Notes: generated from the letters alone by a model not told the origin. DNA of 35,356 nucleotides from Candidatus Zixiibacteriota bacterium (GCA_020351995.1 CP070674.1:2437858-2473213), one strand, 5' to 3'. Positions 25,194 through 34,635 are shown, numbered from the stretch's first letter. Translations and numbers: made by a program.

Positions 25194-25910
25194 ATGCAGA
25201 GGTTTCTCGCAATATTCGTCGCCTCCTTGATCTTCATGGCTGCTGGAAGCGTCTTGGCACAGCATGTGCCAATCGATCCCACCCTGCCGGGAAGCCAGGA
25301 AAGTGCTACCTGGTACTGGGATGGAGCGGCGTGGATCGCGCACTCCATGTTGGATCCTGAAGACGTCAACGCACGGCTGTGGCGGTCGGGTGACGAAGCT
25401 ACGGGTAACTGCAACAAGAAATGGTGGACTATAAATGTCGCCGTGACAGCATCAGTTGCCCAGTGGGTGGATTTCGATCTGGATTGGAACCAGTTTGACT
25501 GGTTCGTCCGCAAACCCGGCATCTACGCCGGCAACTGCATCGAGGGTTGCGTCGCCTCCAACAGTGACATTCTCATTGACTATGAGGGCTTTGAAGACCT
25601 TCAACCGATTCTTGCGGGCAATAATCCAATTGAAGTCTACTACGGCTTTGAAACCGCCCAGATGAATCCACTGGACCCGGCTTATCCCTGGGTTCGCTCA
25701 TTCGATCTCAATTTCGATGATGATCTCATCATCGATTGTGAAGATCTTCACTACGGTATCTGCTGGAAACTGTGGAACAAGATTACGGTGATCGAATGCA
25801 ACAGCGCCTGCGAGTATCGCGATGACGCTGAGATCATCCTGACCCTGCTGAACCAGAAAGAGTGGATCGATTGGGATGACGGCTTCTGGTGGGATACACC
25901 AAAACCGTAG
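25194..25910 (+). CDS. Secreted protein of unknown function, paralogue B
   Basis: The 238-residue protein has a clear signal peptide ending MAAGSVLAQ (about residues 1-23). It is unusually rich in tryptophan and aspartate. It shares with paralogue A the RKPGIYAG motif (106-113), the FEDLQP segment, the ICWKLW segment and CEYRDDAEIILTLLNQKEWID (from 206) near the C-terminus. Its region before RKPG (FDLDWNQFDWFV) differs from A. Paired cysteines (115, 119, 182, 190, 202, 206) suggest disulfides. No family is recognised. It precedes a chaperone-like protein and a secretin, and may be exported or displayed by them. Confidence 0.75.
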   Translation: MQRFLAIFVASLIFMAAGSVLAQHVPIDPTLPGSQESATWYWDGAAWIAHSMLDPEDVNARLWRSGDEATGNCNKKWWTINVAVTASVAQWVDFDLDWNQFDWFVRKPGIYAGNCIEGCVASNSDILIDYEGFEDLQPILAGNNPIEVYYGFETAQMNPLDPAYPWVRSFDLNFDDDLIIDCEDLHYGICWKLWNKITVIECNSACEYRDDAEIILTLLNQKEWIDWDDGFWWDTPKP

Positions 25911-25993
25911 TTCATTCAGAAGCTGGATCGCCAGAGGGACAATCAAGTGTTAATTGTATCCAAAGCTTGTATATCCCTCAGGGTGTAATTCTT

Positions 25994-26023
25994 TCGACGC
26001 CGGAGACTTGTCCCCGGCGTCGA
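25994..26023 (+). terminator. GC-rich hairpin, possible terminator
   Basis: CGACGCCGG (25995-26003) pairs perfectly with CCGGCGTCG (26014-26022) across a 10-base loop, and one more T-A pair extends the stem. It lies 84 bases after the paralogue B stop and before the next promoter, as a terminator would. No T-run follows, so it is not a canonical rho-independent terminator. Confidence 0.45.
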
Positions 26024-26099
26024 GCCATATTCATAAAGACGCCTATGAAGACCTTTTTTGCCACATTGATATCACGACTACGGTATACCAAACAATGGC

Positions 26100-26130
26100 T
26101 TGACACGCTCCTGGCTGCCCGCTATATAAT
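26100..26130 (+). promoter_or_regulatory. Sigma-70-like promoter for the chaperone-like/secretin genes
   Basis: An exact TTGACA at 26100-26105 is followed by TATATAAT at 26123-26130. The -10 can be read as TATATA with a 17-base spacer or TATAAT with a 19-base spacer. It lies 40 bases upstream of the preferred ATG at 26170. This is the strongest promoter-like sequence I see in the window. Confidence 0.6.
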
Positions 26131-26169
26131 AGCAGTATTCCCACCAAATCGATGAGAAAGCAGGGCTTT

Positions 26170-27861
26170 ATGATAGTTTCACAGAAACCGTTAAAGGCAC
26201 CCAGGAAATTCTCGAAAGGCGGAATAACCGCGTGGCTAGCCATAGCACTTGTGATACTGACGGCCACACCGGCTTTCGGCCAGTTTGATGTTCTTCTGTC
26301 GCCCCAGGTAGGTCAACTTGAATTGCGCCCCGGTTCACGTTCAATGACACGCTTCAGCTTGACTAATCAGGAGCCGGAACAGTCCCTGACGGTGAGGATT
26401 TTTGCCAGAGACTCCTATCAAGGTGAACGCGGCGAATACAAACTGTCCGATTCCGCGATGGCGTATTCCTGCGTTGAATGGCTTACCCTTACCGATACTT
26501 TGATTGACATCGAACCGGGAGCTACACGTCAGATCATGGTCGGCATTGAGGTACCACCCAGGGCCATGGGCGGAGCCTATGGCGCCGTTGTCTTTGAATT
26601 CTTGCCCAAGATCGAGCGGACCACTCAGCCAGGCGCCATGGCAACGCGATTTGACTATCGCTTTCAGATTCCGGCCTGGCTGGAAATCACCGTCAAGCGG
26701 ACCACCGGGGCTATTCGCAGGCTGGCTCCGGGAGGAATAACGGTCACCCCCAGTGCCGAGATCCCTTCTCTGCAGAGGCGCGTGGGCGACCGCGGCATCA
26801 GGGTCAGCCTGGACGTAGAGAATACCGGCAACATCCATGTCTTCACCGAGGGTAGAGTAATAGTCCGTGACCAGAACCGCCGTCTCATACAGGACACCCG
26901 TCTTGGGGCCGGCCGTGGGTTGGTTCTACCGGGTAACAGGGTGCCCTTGAGATCTGTTTTGCCTCTCCCTCCTCCGGGTCAGTATACCGTCAAAGCCTTC
27001 GTCGAATACGGCGGGCGATCCCCGGCAATTGCCCAGACCACTTTCGAAATCAGCGATGACCGGAAGTCACGGGTCGGCCAATCGGAAGTGGCCATGCCGA
27101 TATATCTGGATTACCGGCCGGAGAAGTTCGAGCAGCCGGTTCCAGCCGTCGGCTTCCGAACCTTCGCCATTAGCCTGATGAACCGCGAACAATCACCGGT
27201 GACGGTTGATGTATCGACAGGACTGCTGACCTTTACCCGTGAGGGTCATATGTGGATCTCTGAAGAAGAAACTCCGCGCGAACGAAGCTGTCTGCCATGG
27301 ATGACTTTTGAACCCGCACAATTTACAATTGACCCCAACCGGCGATTGAATGTTAGAGCTACTCTCGCTGTTCCCGATTCCGCCAGGGGAGGCTACTACG
27401 GTTGCGTGGTCCTCAACGCCCATCTGACGACTGATACCAGCCAGTCCACACTCTCCTCTCCATTATATATCCCGATTTATGTCACCGTGCCCCCCGATCT
27501 CGAACACAACGGGGAGATTGTCGATGTCGTAATTGATCAGGTCGGACAGGCCGTCACCCTTAAAACGGAATTCAAAAACACCGGTAATATCCATGAGCTT
27601 CTCACGGGAAGCGTGAAAATTCAAATGTGGATGGAACCGGAATCGGTCGAAGGCATAGAAATCGTGGGCGAAGCACGGTTTGCAGATTTCATTAGTCTGC
27701 AACTGGAAACAGACAGCTCCTACGTACTACCCGGAGAGTCTCGCCTGATATCTTCGCAGAGAGCTGATGGTCTGGTCGCCGGACGGTACCGCGCTGAAGT
27801 AAGCGTTCACTACGGCGGCGAAAAACCTGTTAAACTGGAACGGGAATTCACTATTGAATAA
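26170..27861 (+). CDS. Exported protein with duplicated immunoglobulin-like (pilus-chaperone-like) halves
   Basis: The protein is about 563 residues long with a signal peptide (cleavage after TPAFG, about residue 36). The mature part contains two homologous halves. Each begins with a strand-rich domain (FDVLLSPQVGQLELRPGSRS; MPIYLDYRPEKFEQPVPAVG). Each then has a segment of the type GGAYGAVVFEF / GGYYGCVVLNA and a second Ig-like domain with ENTGNIH / KNTGNIH. This recalls DUF916-like or PapD-type periplasmic proteins, though no donor-strand motif can be confirmed. The ATG at 26170 is preferred (CAGGG upstream); an ATG at 26152 is also in frame but lacks a ribosome site. The gene overlaps the secretin by eight bases, so the products probably work together. 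Confidence 0.7.
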   Translation: MIVSQKPLKAPRKFSKGGITAWLAIALVILTATPAFGQFDVLLSPQVGQLELRPGSRSMTRFSLTNQEPEQSLTVRIFARDSYQGERGEYKLSDSAMAYSCVEWLTLTDTLIDIEPGATRQIMVGIEVPPRAMGGAYGAVVFEFLPKIERTTQPGAMATRFDYRFQIPAWLEITVKRTTGAIRRLAPGGITVTPSAEIPSLQRRVGDRGIRVSLDVENTGNIHVFTEGRVIVRDQNRRLIQDTRLGAGRGLVLPGNRVPLRSVLPLPPPGQYTVKAFVEYGGRSPAIAQTTFEISDDRKSRVGQSEVAMPIYLDYRPEKFEQPVPAVGFRTFAISLMNREQSPVTVDVSTGLLTFTREGHMWISEEETPRERSCLPWMTFEPAQFTIDPNRRLNVRATLAVPDSARGGYYGCVVLNAHLTTDTSQSTLSSPLYIPIYVTVPPDLEHNGEIVDVVIDQVGQAVTLKTEFKNTGNIHELLTGSVKIQMWMEPESVEGIEIVGEARFADFISLQLETDSSYVLPGESRLISSQRADGLVAGRYRAEVSVHYGGEKPVKLEREFTIE

Positions 27862-29143
27862 AATGTATGCCTGCCGCGGGGCTTCTTTGACGGTCTGGGC
27901 CGTCTGCCTGACCCTGGCTGCCACATTCGGACTGACCGGCTCCGCTCTGGCGCAGCCGGCCGGTGATAGTGACTCTTCCAAAATCGCCCCCGTCGACATT
28001 CGCGAATGCCTTGTCACAAATGTCTTCTACGACGCTCATATACGCGAAATTCTCAATACCCTGTCTGCTCAGTGCTTTGTAAATATTGTCGCCGATGAAA
28101 CCTGTGCCGGCATCGTGACTATTGAGCTCACCGACGTCCCGCTGGAAGAAGCCATGCGACGGATTCTGATGCCACTCGGACTCACTTATCGCTGGCAGGA
28201 CGGCTACTACCTGGTCGGCTCACCACGTCCGGAAAATCTATCTTTTCCCCTCCTGACCGAGACCGAACTATATCGCCCCAATTATATCAAGGCGGCCGAT
28301 GTCCCCAAACTGGTATCCACCTTCTATGAACCTTTCATGAAGGTTAATGAAAAAACAAATACCGTTGCCCTGACCGGATCCCCGGAATTGCTGGAACGGC
28401 TCAAAGCCGACCTGGCCATGGTCGACCGGCCCGCTCGCCAGATAATGATCGAAGCTCTCGTCACCGAGATCTCCAGTGACTATCTCCAGGAGGTCGGACT
28501 CGGCTTCCTCTTTACTGGAACAAGAGATAACCGGCAGGGTGTCCTGAACATCCCCCTCAGTTCGGTCAGTGACAGCGCTATTGTCATCACTGGCACCAGG
28601 CTTGACGACGTCTGGGGCAAATGGTCAGTCGACTACCAGGCCGCCGTCAGGGCTCTCATATCCGACGGTAAGGCAGACATCCGAGCCAATCCCAAGCTGG
28701 CCACTAAGGAAGGCCAGAAAGCGCGCATTTTCGTCGGTCAGGACCAGTATCACACTATCGCCACCGGCACCGAACCGTATTACTACACCCGGCTGGAGGT
28801 AATCAAGGTCGGAATCGCGCTGGAGATCACCCCTTACGTCGCCAGCAACGGAGATATCTCCGTGGAAATCATTTCGGTTGTCAGCGACGTCACCGGTATG
28901 GGAGCCACCGGCCTTCCACTGGTTAACACCAGGGATGTCATCACGAGTATTACCGTTCCTGACGGTGAAACAATTGTCATTGGCGGCCTTCAGACCGACA
29001 ACACCCGTAAGACCGTCAAAAAGGTACCGTTGCTGGGAGACATTCCCGTCCTGGGTCATCTGTTCAGAAACACCAGCACCGAGGTGCGAACATCGCAGAT
29101 CGTCATAATGATTACTCCCCATCTGCTGGAAGACCAGAACTGA
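27854..29143 (+). CDS. Secretin (GspD/PilQ/CpaC family), short form
   Basis: The 429-residue protein has a signal peptide (to about residue 37, ending SALAQ). A short N-terminal STN/N0-like domain (about 50-115) contains IREILNTLSAQCFVNIVADE. One secretin_N-like domain (about 140-205) contains NTVALTGSPELLERLKADLA. The conserved secretin beta-barrel domain spans about 215-425, with ANPKLATKEGQKARIFVG, TRDVITSITVPDGETIVIGG and VPLLGDIPVLGHLFRN. Secretins form large gated pores in the outer membrane for type II/III secretion, type IV pili or phage. No ATPase, pseudopilin or inner-membrane platform is in the window. The TTG start at 27854 has GGGAA upstream; the ATG at 27863 is an alternative. 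It overlaps the chaperone-like gene. Confidence 0.88.
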   Translation: MNKMYACRGASLTVWAVCLTLAATFGLTGSALAQPAGDSDSSKIAPVDIRECLVTNVFYDAHIREILNTLSAQCFVNIVADETCAGIVTIELTDVPLEEAMRRILMPLGLTYRWQDGYYLVGSPRPENLSFPLLTETELYRPNYIKAADVPKLVSTFYEPFMKVNEKTNTVALTGSPELLERLKADLAMVDRPARQIMIEALVTEISSDYLQEVGLGFLFTGTRDNRQGVLNIPLSSVSDSAIVITGTRLDDVWGKWSVDYQAAVRALISDGKADIRANPKLATKEGQKARIFVGQDQYHTIATGTEPYYYTRLEVIKVGIALEITPYVASNGDISVEIISVVSDVTGMGATGLPLVNTRDVITSITVPDGETIVIGGLQTDNTRKTVKKVPLLGDIPVLGHLFRNTSTEVRTSQIVIMITPHLLEDQN

Positions 29144-29162
29144 CCGTTATCAGCTTAATAAC

Positions 29163-32100
29163 CTAGGCCTCTCCCCCGTACTGCCTCCAGCTACGAATCT
29201 GGAGCTGATCAAGCGGAACCCGATGAAGTGACTCGGCCAAGCGTTGCGCTAACTGTATATTGGTAATAAGCGGCACACCGAAATCAACTGCCGTGCGGCG
29301 AATAAGATAATCGTTGGTCAACTCTTCCTTGCGGTAATCCTTGGGGATATTGATCACCAGATCAATCTTCCCATCCCTGATATAATCCAACGCATTCGGC
29401 TCCCCTCCGTCAAGTGGCCAGCGCAGTACTTTTGAATCGATATTGGATCGGTTCAAAAACTCCGCTGTCCCCTGCGTCGCATAAAACTCCACTCCAAGCT
29501 CTCTTAGCCCGGCGGCGCTCTCAAGAAAAGCCGCCTTGCTCTCGACCGGGCCCGTAGACAGCAACACCGTCTTCAACGGGAAACGATAACCCACCGATAT
29601 CAACGCCTTCAGAAACGCTTCATCGAAATCCCATCCAAGGCAGGCCACCTCCCCCGTCGACGACATCTCCACCCCCAGCGTGGGATCAGCGCCGTCGAGG
29701 CGGCTGAATGAAAACTCCGGAGCCTTGACCCCCACATAATCCAACTCGAGAAAGGATTGATCGACCCGTTCCACGGGATGCCCCATGATCACGCGAACCG
29801 CCGCATCGACAAAGTTCCGCTTAAGCACCTTCGACACGAAAGGGAAACTCCGAGATGCGCGAAGGTTACACTCGATCACCATCACCTGATTGTTCTTGGC
29901 CAGAAACTGGATATTGAACGGTCCGTTGATTGACAGTGAGCTGGCGATTTCGGTGCTCACTCTCCTGACTTGCCGCATTGTTTCCAGATAGGTGCGTTGC
30001 GGAGGCAGCACCAGGGTGGCATCTCCCGAATGCACCCCCGCGTTCTCCACGTGCTCGGATACCGCCCAGCACATCAGTTTACCGTCACGCGCCACGGCAT
30101 CGATGTCGATCTCTTTGGCGTTTTCGATGAACTTGCTCACTACCACGGGATGTTCCGGCGATACGTTAACGGCCTTTTTTAGATACCGCTCCAACTCCTC
30201 GTCATTCCCCGCTACCGCCATCGCCGCCCCTGACAAAACATACGAGGGCCGGATTATGACCGGGTACCCCGTCCCTTCCGTGAATTGGCGAATCTCTTCG
30301 AGCGATGTCAGTTCACGCCAGGGCGGCTGCGGGATGTCCATCTTCTCCAGCAGGCTCGAAAACTTGTGGCGGTCCTCGGCCTGATCGATGTGATGCGGTG
30401 ATGTTCCCAGCACCCGCATCCCCGCCCGGTGGCACTTCATCGCCAGGCTGTTGGGAATCTGCCCGCCCATGGATAGTATCAATCCGACCGGATTTTCCTT
30501 GTCATATATCTCCGCCACGGTCTCGAACGTCAGCTCATCGAAATAAAGCCGGTCACACTCATCGTAGTCGGTACTGACTGTCTCGGGATTGTAGTTAACC
30601 ATTAAGGTTCGATAACCCAATTCACGCAGCGTTCGCACGGCGTTAACACAGCACCAGTCAAATTCCACGGAACTGCCTATCCGGTAGGCCCCGGGGCCAA
30701 GTATCATCACGATGCCCTCTTCCCCGAACTCGATGTCGTCCTCGGAACCGTTGTAGGTCAGGTAAAGGTAATTGGTCTTTGCGGGGTATTCCGCCGCGAG
30801 GGTGTCAATTTGCTTCACAAATGGGCGCACACCGAAGCTACGACGTTTCTCTCTTATTGCGGGCTCATCGCAGCCCATGGCGACGGCCATCTGTTTATCC
30901 GAAAAACCGTGCTTCTTCGCCACTGTGATAAGCTCTTTGCCTATATTGTCCACGGTGACTGCGCGGAGTTTTTCCTCGATGCCCACCAGGTTGCCAATCT
31001 TCTCAATGAACCATCGGTTGATATTGGTAATCCTGTGAATGTCATCCGCGGACATTCCGGACTTGAGGGCCTCCGCCACCGCGAAAATCCGGCGCTCTGT
31101 GGGTTCTTCGAGGGCCCCCTTGAGGTTATCGAACTGGATGCCGTTGTTTAGCACCACTCCCCTCGCGCCAGTCTCTAACATCCGAATCGCTTTCTGCAGC
31201 GCCTCCTCGAACTTCCGACCGATAGCCATCACTTCACCGACCGACTTCATCGCCGACCCGATTCGCTCCGATGCCCCGGGGAATTTCTTGAGATCCCACC
31301 GGGGAGCTTTCACGACGACATAATCAAGTGCCGGCTCGAAGCAGGCCCAGGTCTTCTGCGTCACCGAATTCTTGACCTCGGTCAGCGATTTTCCCAAAGC
31401 CAGCTTAGCAGCCACAAACGCCAGCGGATACCCGGTCGCCTTAGAGGCCAGGGCGGAACTGCGGGAAAGCCGCGCGTTAACCTCGATCACACGATACTTG
31501 CGCGAATCCGGTGCCAGGGCGTATTGAATATTGCACTCACCAACAATCCCAAGGTGGCGCACCACTCGAATCGCGATGCTACGCAACATCTGGTACTCTT
31601 CATTGGTCAGTGTCTGGCTGGGGGCAACGACTATACTCTCACCGGTATGGATTCCCATCGGATCGAGGTTCTCCATATTACATACCGTCACGCAGTTATC
31701 ATATGAGTCGCGAACAACCTCATACTCAATCTCTTTCCACCCTTCCAGATACTCCTCAATTAATAACTGGCTGGTATGAGCAAAGGCCTTCCGGGCGATA
31801 GACTCGAGTTCATTCTCGCTCCGGCAAATACCTGAACCGAGTCCTCCCAGGGCAAAGGCCCCGCGCGCCATGACAGGAAAACCGATCTCCCTCCCCGCCT
31901 CGATAGCTTCAGCGACATTTACGGTCGAGTGACTCCGCGGAACATCAACCTCGATTTCACCCAGTCTCGATATAAACCTCTGGCGGTCCTCGGTATCGAG
32001 AATCGATTCTACTGGCGCTCCCAGAATCCGGACCGCGTAGCGCTCGAACACTCCCCGCCGGTGGAGTTCTATGCCGCAGTTAAGGGCGGTCTGGCCACCG

Positions 32101-32378
32101 AATCCCAGTAGGATCCCGTCCGGTCGCTCGGTTTCGATTACTTTCTCAACAAACTCCGGTGTAACCGGCAGGAAATACACCTCGTCGGCAAACCGGTCTG
32201 ACGTCTGGATGGTGGCGATGTTGGGGTTGATAAGGATGGTGCCGACGCCTTCTTCCTTGAGGGCCTTTATCGCCTGACTCCCTGAATAATCGAACTCCCC
32301 GGCCTCACCTATCTTGAGTGCCGAGCTTCCCAGGACGAGAACTGATTCGGGCAGGTGTACTTTCTTTGACTGCGGCAT
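29163..32378 (-). CDS. carB: Carbamoyl-phosphate synthase, large subunit
   Basis: The 1071-residue protein is full length for CarB, which makes carbamoyl phosphate from bicarbonate, ammonia and two ATP for pyrimidine and arginine synthesis. The two homologous halves are clear: LGSSALKIGEAGEFDYSGSQ (about 16-35) and LGPGAYRIGSSVEFDWCCVN begin the two synthetase units. Each half carries an ATP-grasp domain (GFPVMARGAFALGGLGSGI; GYPVIIRPSYVLSGAAMAV). The C-terminal MGS-like allosteric domain (about 930-1060) shows FYATQGTAEFL and DLVINIPKD. The gene begins 2 nt after the carA stop, so the subunits are coupled. It is convergent with the secretin gene, 19 nt away. Confidence 0.97.
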   Translation of the reverse strand: MPQSKKVHLPESVLVLGSSALKIGEAGEFDYSGSQAIKALKEEGVGTILINPNIATIQTSDRFADEVYFLPVTPEFVEKVIETERPDGILLGFGGQTALNCGIELHRRGVFERYAVRILGAPVESILDTEDRQRFISRLGEIEVDVPRSHSTVNVAEAIEAGREIGFPVMARGAFALGGLGSGICRSENELESIARKAFAHTSQLLIEEYLEGWKEIEYEVVRDSYDNCVTVCNMENLDPMGIHTGESIVVAPSQTLTNEEYQMLRSIAIRVVRHLGIVGECNIQYALAPDSRKYRVIEVNARLSRSSALASKATGYPLAFVAAKLALGKSLTEVKNSVTQKTWACFEPALDYVVVKAPRWDLKKFPGASERIGSAMKSVGEVMAIGRKFEEALQKAIRMLETGARGVVLNNGIQFDNLKGALEEPTERRIFAVAEALKSGMSADDIHRITNINRWFIEKIGNLVGIEEKLRAVTVDNIGKELITVAKKHGFSDKQMAVAMGCDEPAIREKRRSFGVRPFVKQIDTLAAEYPAKTNYLYLTYNGSEDDIEFGEEGIVMILGPGAYRIGSSVEFDWCCVNAVRTLRELGYRTLMVNYNPETVSTDYDECDRLYFDELTFETVAEIYDKENPVGLILSMGGQIPNSLAMKCHRAGMRVLGTSPHHIDQAEDRHKFSSLLEKMDIPQPPWRELTSLEEIRQFTEGTGYPVIIRPSYVLSGAAMAVAGNDEELERYLKKAVNVSPEHPVVVSKFIENAKEIDIDAVARDGKLMCWAVSEHVENAGVHSGDATLVLPPQRTYLETMRQVRRVSTEIASSLSINGPFNIQFLAKNNQVMVIECNLRASRSFPFVSKVLKRNFVDAAVRVIMGHPVERVDQSFLELDYVGVKAPEFSFSRLDGADPTLGVEMSSTGEVACLGWDFDEAFLKALISVGYRFPLKTVLLSTGPVESKAAFLESAAGLRELGVEFYATQGTAEFLNRSNIDSKVLRWPLDGGEPNALDYIRDGKIDLVINIPKDYRKEELTNDYLIRRTAVDFGVPLITNIQLAQRLAESLHRVPLDQLQIRSWRQYGGEA

Positions 32379-32380
32379 CG

Positions 32381-33490
32381 CTATCTCTTGATCCGACTTA
32401 CAAACTCGTCGAAAATCCAGCCGGTATCTTCCGGCCCGGGCATTGACTCGGGATGAAACTGCACCCCCACAAAAGGTTTGCTGACATGCCGAATTCCCTC
32501 AACGGTGCCATCGTTGGCGTTTCTAAACCAGACCCGCCAGTCTTCCGGCAACCCCTCCTCGCGCACCGCATAACCGTGATTCTGCGAGGTAATAACACAT
32601 CGCGCAGTGGGCGAATTCTTAACCTCGGAACTGTACTCGACTTCCAGGCAGGGCTGGTTCTGACTGCGGTGTCCGAATTTCATCTTGTAGGTTTCCGCTC
32701 CCACCGCTCGCGCCAGAAGCTGATTTCCCAGGCAGATACCGAGAATGGGCTTACCGACCGCCAGCGCGTGCCTGATATTGCGGATAGTGGATTCCAGCAT
32801 CTTGGGATCACCCGGGCCGTTGGAAATCACCAATCCATCGAACTGGAGATTGAGAAAATAGTAGTCATGTGGTACCCGGATAACATTCAGTCCCCGACTG
32901 AGGAGGCTACGGGCTATTGCTACTTTGCAGCCACAATCTAGCAGTACTACCGTAGGCGCTGGCTCGCGACCATTCGCCTCATGCTCGAGTACTTCTCTCA
33001 CGCTCACGGTGGCTGCCAAATCCGTAAGGTTAGGATTGAAAAACTCCGTCTGCTCGCGACCGGTCTCGATTTTCCCCAGCATTGAACCGTGTTTCCTGAT
33101 CCGTTTGGTTAAGGCTCTGGTGTCGATACCCGAGATTCCCGGTACCAGGTTTTCCGCAAGCCACTGCGAAAGGCTTATACTGGCACTGTGATGACTGAAA
33201 CAGCCTGAATGTTCGGAGACAACCAATCCCGAGACTTGAACCCGGCCCGATTCGAAACCTTCCGGTAAGCCGAGACTGTCCAGGCGCATTGTAGGCACAC
33301 CATAATTGCCTATTAACGGGTAAGTCAATACGAGAATTTGGCCGCGGTAGGAAGGATCGGTGAGAGCTTCGGGATAGCCGACCATGCCGGTATTGAAGAC
33401 GACTTCGCCTGCCGCAGCTACGGGATGCCCGAAGCCGATGCCTTCTAAGACTGTGCCGTCTTCCAATATCAGCCGGGTGTCAGCCGACAT
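32381..33490 (-). CDS. carA: Carbamoyl-phosphate synthase, small (glutaminase) subunit
   Basis: The 369-residue protein hydrolyses glutamine and channels ammonia to CarB. The N-terminal CarA domain shows LILEDGTVLEGIGFG and VFNTGMVGYPEALTDPSY, followed by the class I glutamine amidotransferase domain. Cys253 in LGICLGNQLLARAVG is the nucleophile, and VQFHPESMPGP carries the catalytic His and Glu. The residue after CLG is Asn, where E. coli has His (CLGHQ), a tolerated variation as far as I know. Start is ATG 33490 with a GGTGG-like ribosome site somewhat far upstream. It forms an operon with carB. Confidence 0.96.
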   Translation of the reverse strand: MSADTRLILEDGTVLEGIGFGHPVAAAGEVVFNTGMVGYPEALTDPSYRGQILVLTYPLIGNYGVPTMRLDSLGLPEGFESGRVQVSGLVVSEHSGCFSHHSASISLSQWLAENLVPGISGIDTRALTKRIRKHGSMLGKIETGREQTEFFNPNLTDLAATVSVREVLEHEANGREPAPTVVLLDCGCKVAIARSLLSRGLNVIRVPHDYYFLNLQFDGLVISNGPGDPKMLESTIRNIRHALAVGKPILGICLGNQLLARAVGAETYKMKFGHRSQNQPCLEVEYSSEVKNSPTARCVITSQNHGYAVREEGLPEDWRVWFRNANDGTVEGIRHVSKPFVGVQFHPESMPGPEDTGWIFDEFVSRIKR

Positions 33491-33890
33491 ATGTTAAGGT
33501 TCCACCCTGAACATCGCGTAACATTAATAAAATTACGCACTGACGCAAGTTTGTTGTTATAGTATTTTCATACTTCGGATGACCAGTCCGCAACCTCGGC
33601 TGCCATTCTTTTCCGTTGTCTTTTAATCTCATGTTCCGATCTAATTCTCACGGCGGCCAGGACCTTACCCAATGGTTACTGATTATCTTACTGTATACCT
33701 GCTTTACACCTGAGACACTGCCCAACATACCCGCCAGCCCAGCTAAGTCCATGTGGATATTTACCATACGGCCAAACACAACCTTTGGCATCGCCATTGC
33801 TATGCTAACGACTGAGAATGTTGAAATAAGACGCAGAGTTCGACTCTGAAAAGTGCGAATTTCTTTTTTGAACGGGAGGAGAATAGTAGA
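33491..33890. other. Divergent intergenic region carA / small membrane protein
   Basis: About 400 bases, AT-richer than the surrounding genes. It contains a 6-bp dyad GCGTAA-N11-TTACGC (33516-33538) close to the carA start, a possible operator. A short hairpin CAGAGT-TCG-ACTCTG (33834-33848) lies before the next gene. A 77-codon frame at 33616-33849 has no ribosome site and no recognisable features, so I do not call it a gene. I see no PyrR-type attenuator in the carA leader. Confidence 0.4.
33516..33538 (-). promoter_or_regulatory. Dyad upstream of carA, possible operator
   Basis: GCGTAA (33516-33521) and TTACGC (33533-33538) form a perfect inverted repeat around an AT-rich centre, 26 bases upstream of the carA ATG. 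The position suits repression of carAB, but no known arginine or pyrimidine operator consensus is matched. Confidence 0.3.
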
Positions 33891-34466
33891 ATGCGCAAGT
33901 CACTTATCATTGCGATCTGCTTGTTGGCGGTTTCCGTGTACACCGTAAGTGCTCAGGAGACCGGCCCCAAGTGCCCGAAAGCCGCCACGTCCCGGGCGCT
34001 GATCTGGACTCTTGTTCCCACTGCCGCCGGTCTCGGCCTCTGCCTCACCGGATTGCGGAGTTCCGGTGGAGGACAGCCGTGGGAAAATGACGAAAGCTTG
34101 ATTGTTCTCGGCGTAGGCGTTGGAGCCTTCGGCCTTTTGTTTGGCCCCGGGACTGGTCATGCTTATGCCGAGCGGTCAAGGCCTTACAAAGGCGCTCTGA
34201 TCCGACTGGGTGGTGGCGCTATTGTTTTTCTTGGCTCTATTGGCGTGGCCATGGCTAGTTGGGGTGGACAAGGAATAGGCCCGGGAGTTGGCATTATTGT
34301 CGCCGGCGGAGGTCTGTGCCTCTACAGCGTCATTAGGGATATTGTTACAACTGCCAAATCCGTCGACGAATACAATCTCCGCCATGGTTTTGCATCCATA
34401 TCGATATCGCCGACCTATTTCGCATCGGACAACGCCCCCGGCTTCACTGTTAAGCTAAGTTTCTAG
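33891..34466 (+). CDS. Small membrane protein of unknown function
   Basis: The 191-residue protein starts with a signal peptide (MRKSLIIAICLLAVSVYTVSAQ). About four glycine-rich hydrophobic segments follow (near residues 35-55, 66-85, 100-122 and 127-146; for example ALIWTLVPTAAGLGLCLTGL). It ends in a short beta-like tail (FASISISPTYFASDNAPGFTVKLSF). This pattern of Gly-rich helices behind a cleaved signal is seen in uncharacterised envelope proteins. No function can be given. The start is well supported by GGGAGGAGAATAGTAGA upstream. It is divergent from carAB. Confidence 0.75.
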   Translation: MRKSLIIAICLLAVSVYTVSAQETGPKCPKAATSRALIWTLVPTAAGLGLCLTGLRSSGGGQPWENDESLIVLGVGVGAFGLLFGPGTGHAYAERSRPYKGALIRLGGGAIVFLGSIGVAMASWGGQGIGPGVGIIVAGGGLCLYSVIRDIVTTAKSVDEYNLRHGFASISISPTYFASDNAPGFTVKLSF

Positions 34467-34478
34467 TCGTAGTGGGAT

Positions 34479-34535
34479 GGTTTCGTTGATCTTTGCCTGC
34501 TGAGGCTTTTGACCAAGTACCAGCTCAACGAAACC
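34479..34535 (+). terminator. Long-stem inverted repeat after the membrane-protein gene
   Basis: GGTTTCGTTGA (34479-34489) pairs perfectly with TCAACGAAACC (34525-34535). The 35-base loop holds a smaller hairpin (GCCT-GCTG-AGGC). It starts 12 bases after the stop codon. No T-run follows, so it could be a structured 3' end rather than a classical terminator, or an element boundary. Confidence 0.45.
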
Positions 34536-34635
34536 AAGAGACCACATCTACTGGAATGCAGGCGGACGGAAAGACAAAAAAACAATAGCGGTGCAGGGAC
34601 TTGAATTAGTTGTTCTTATGTATCATTCATAAGCC

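Noticed and set aside
33616-33849. A 77-codon plus-strand frame with a hydrophobic stretch
   Set aside because: No ribosome site, low-complexity composition and no family resemblance. It sits in an AT-rich intergenic region where chance frames are expected.
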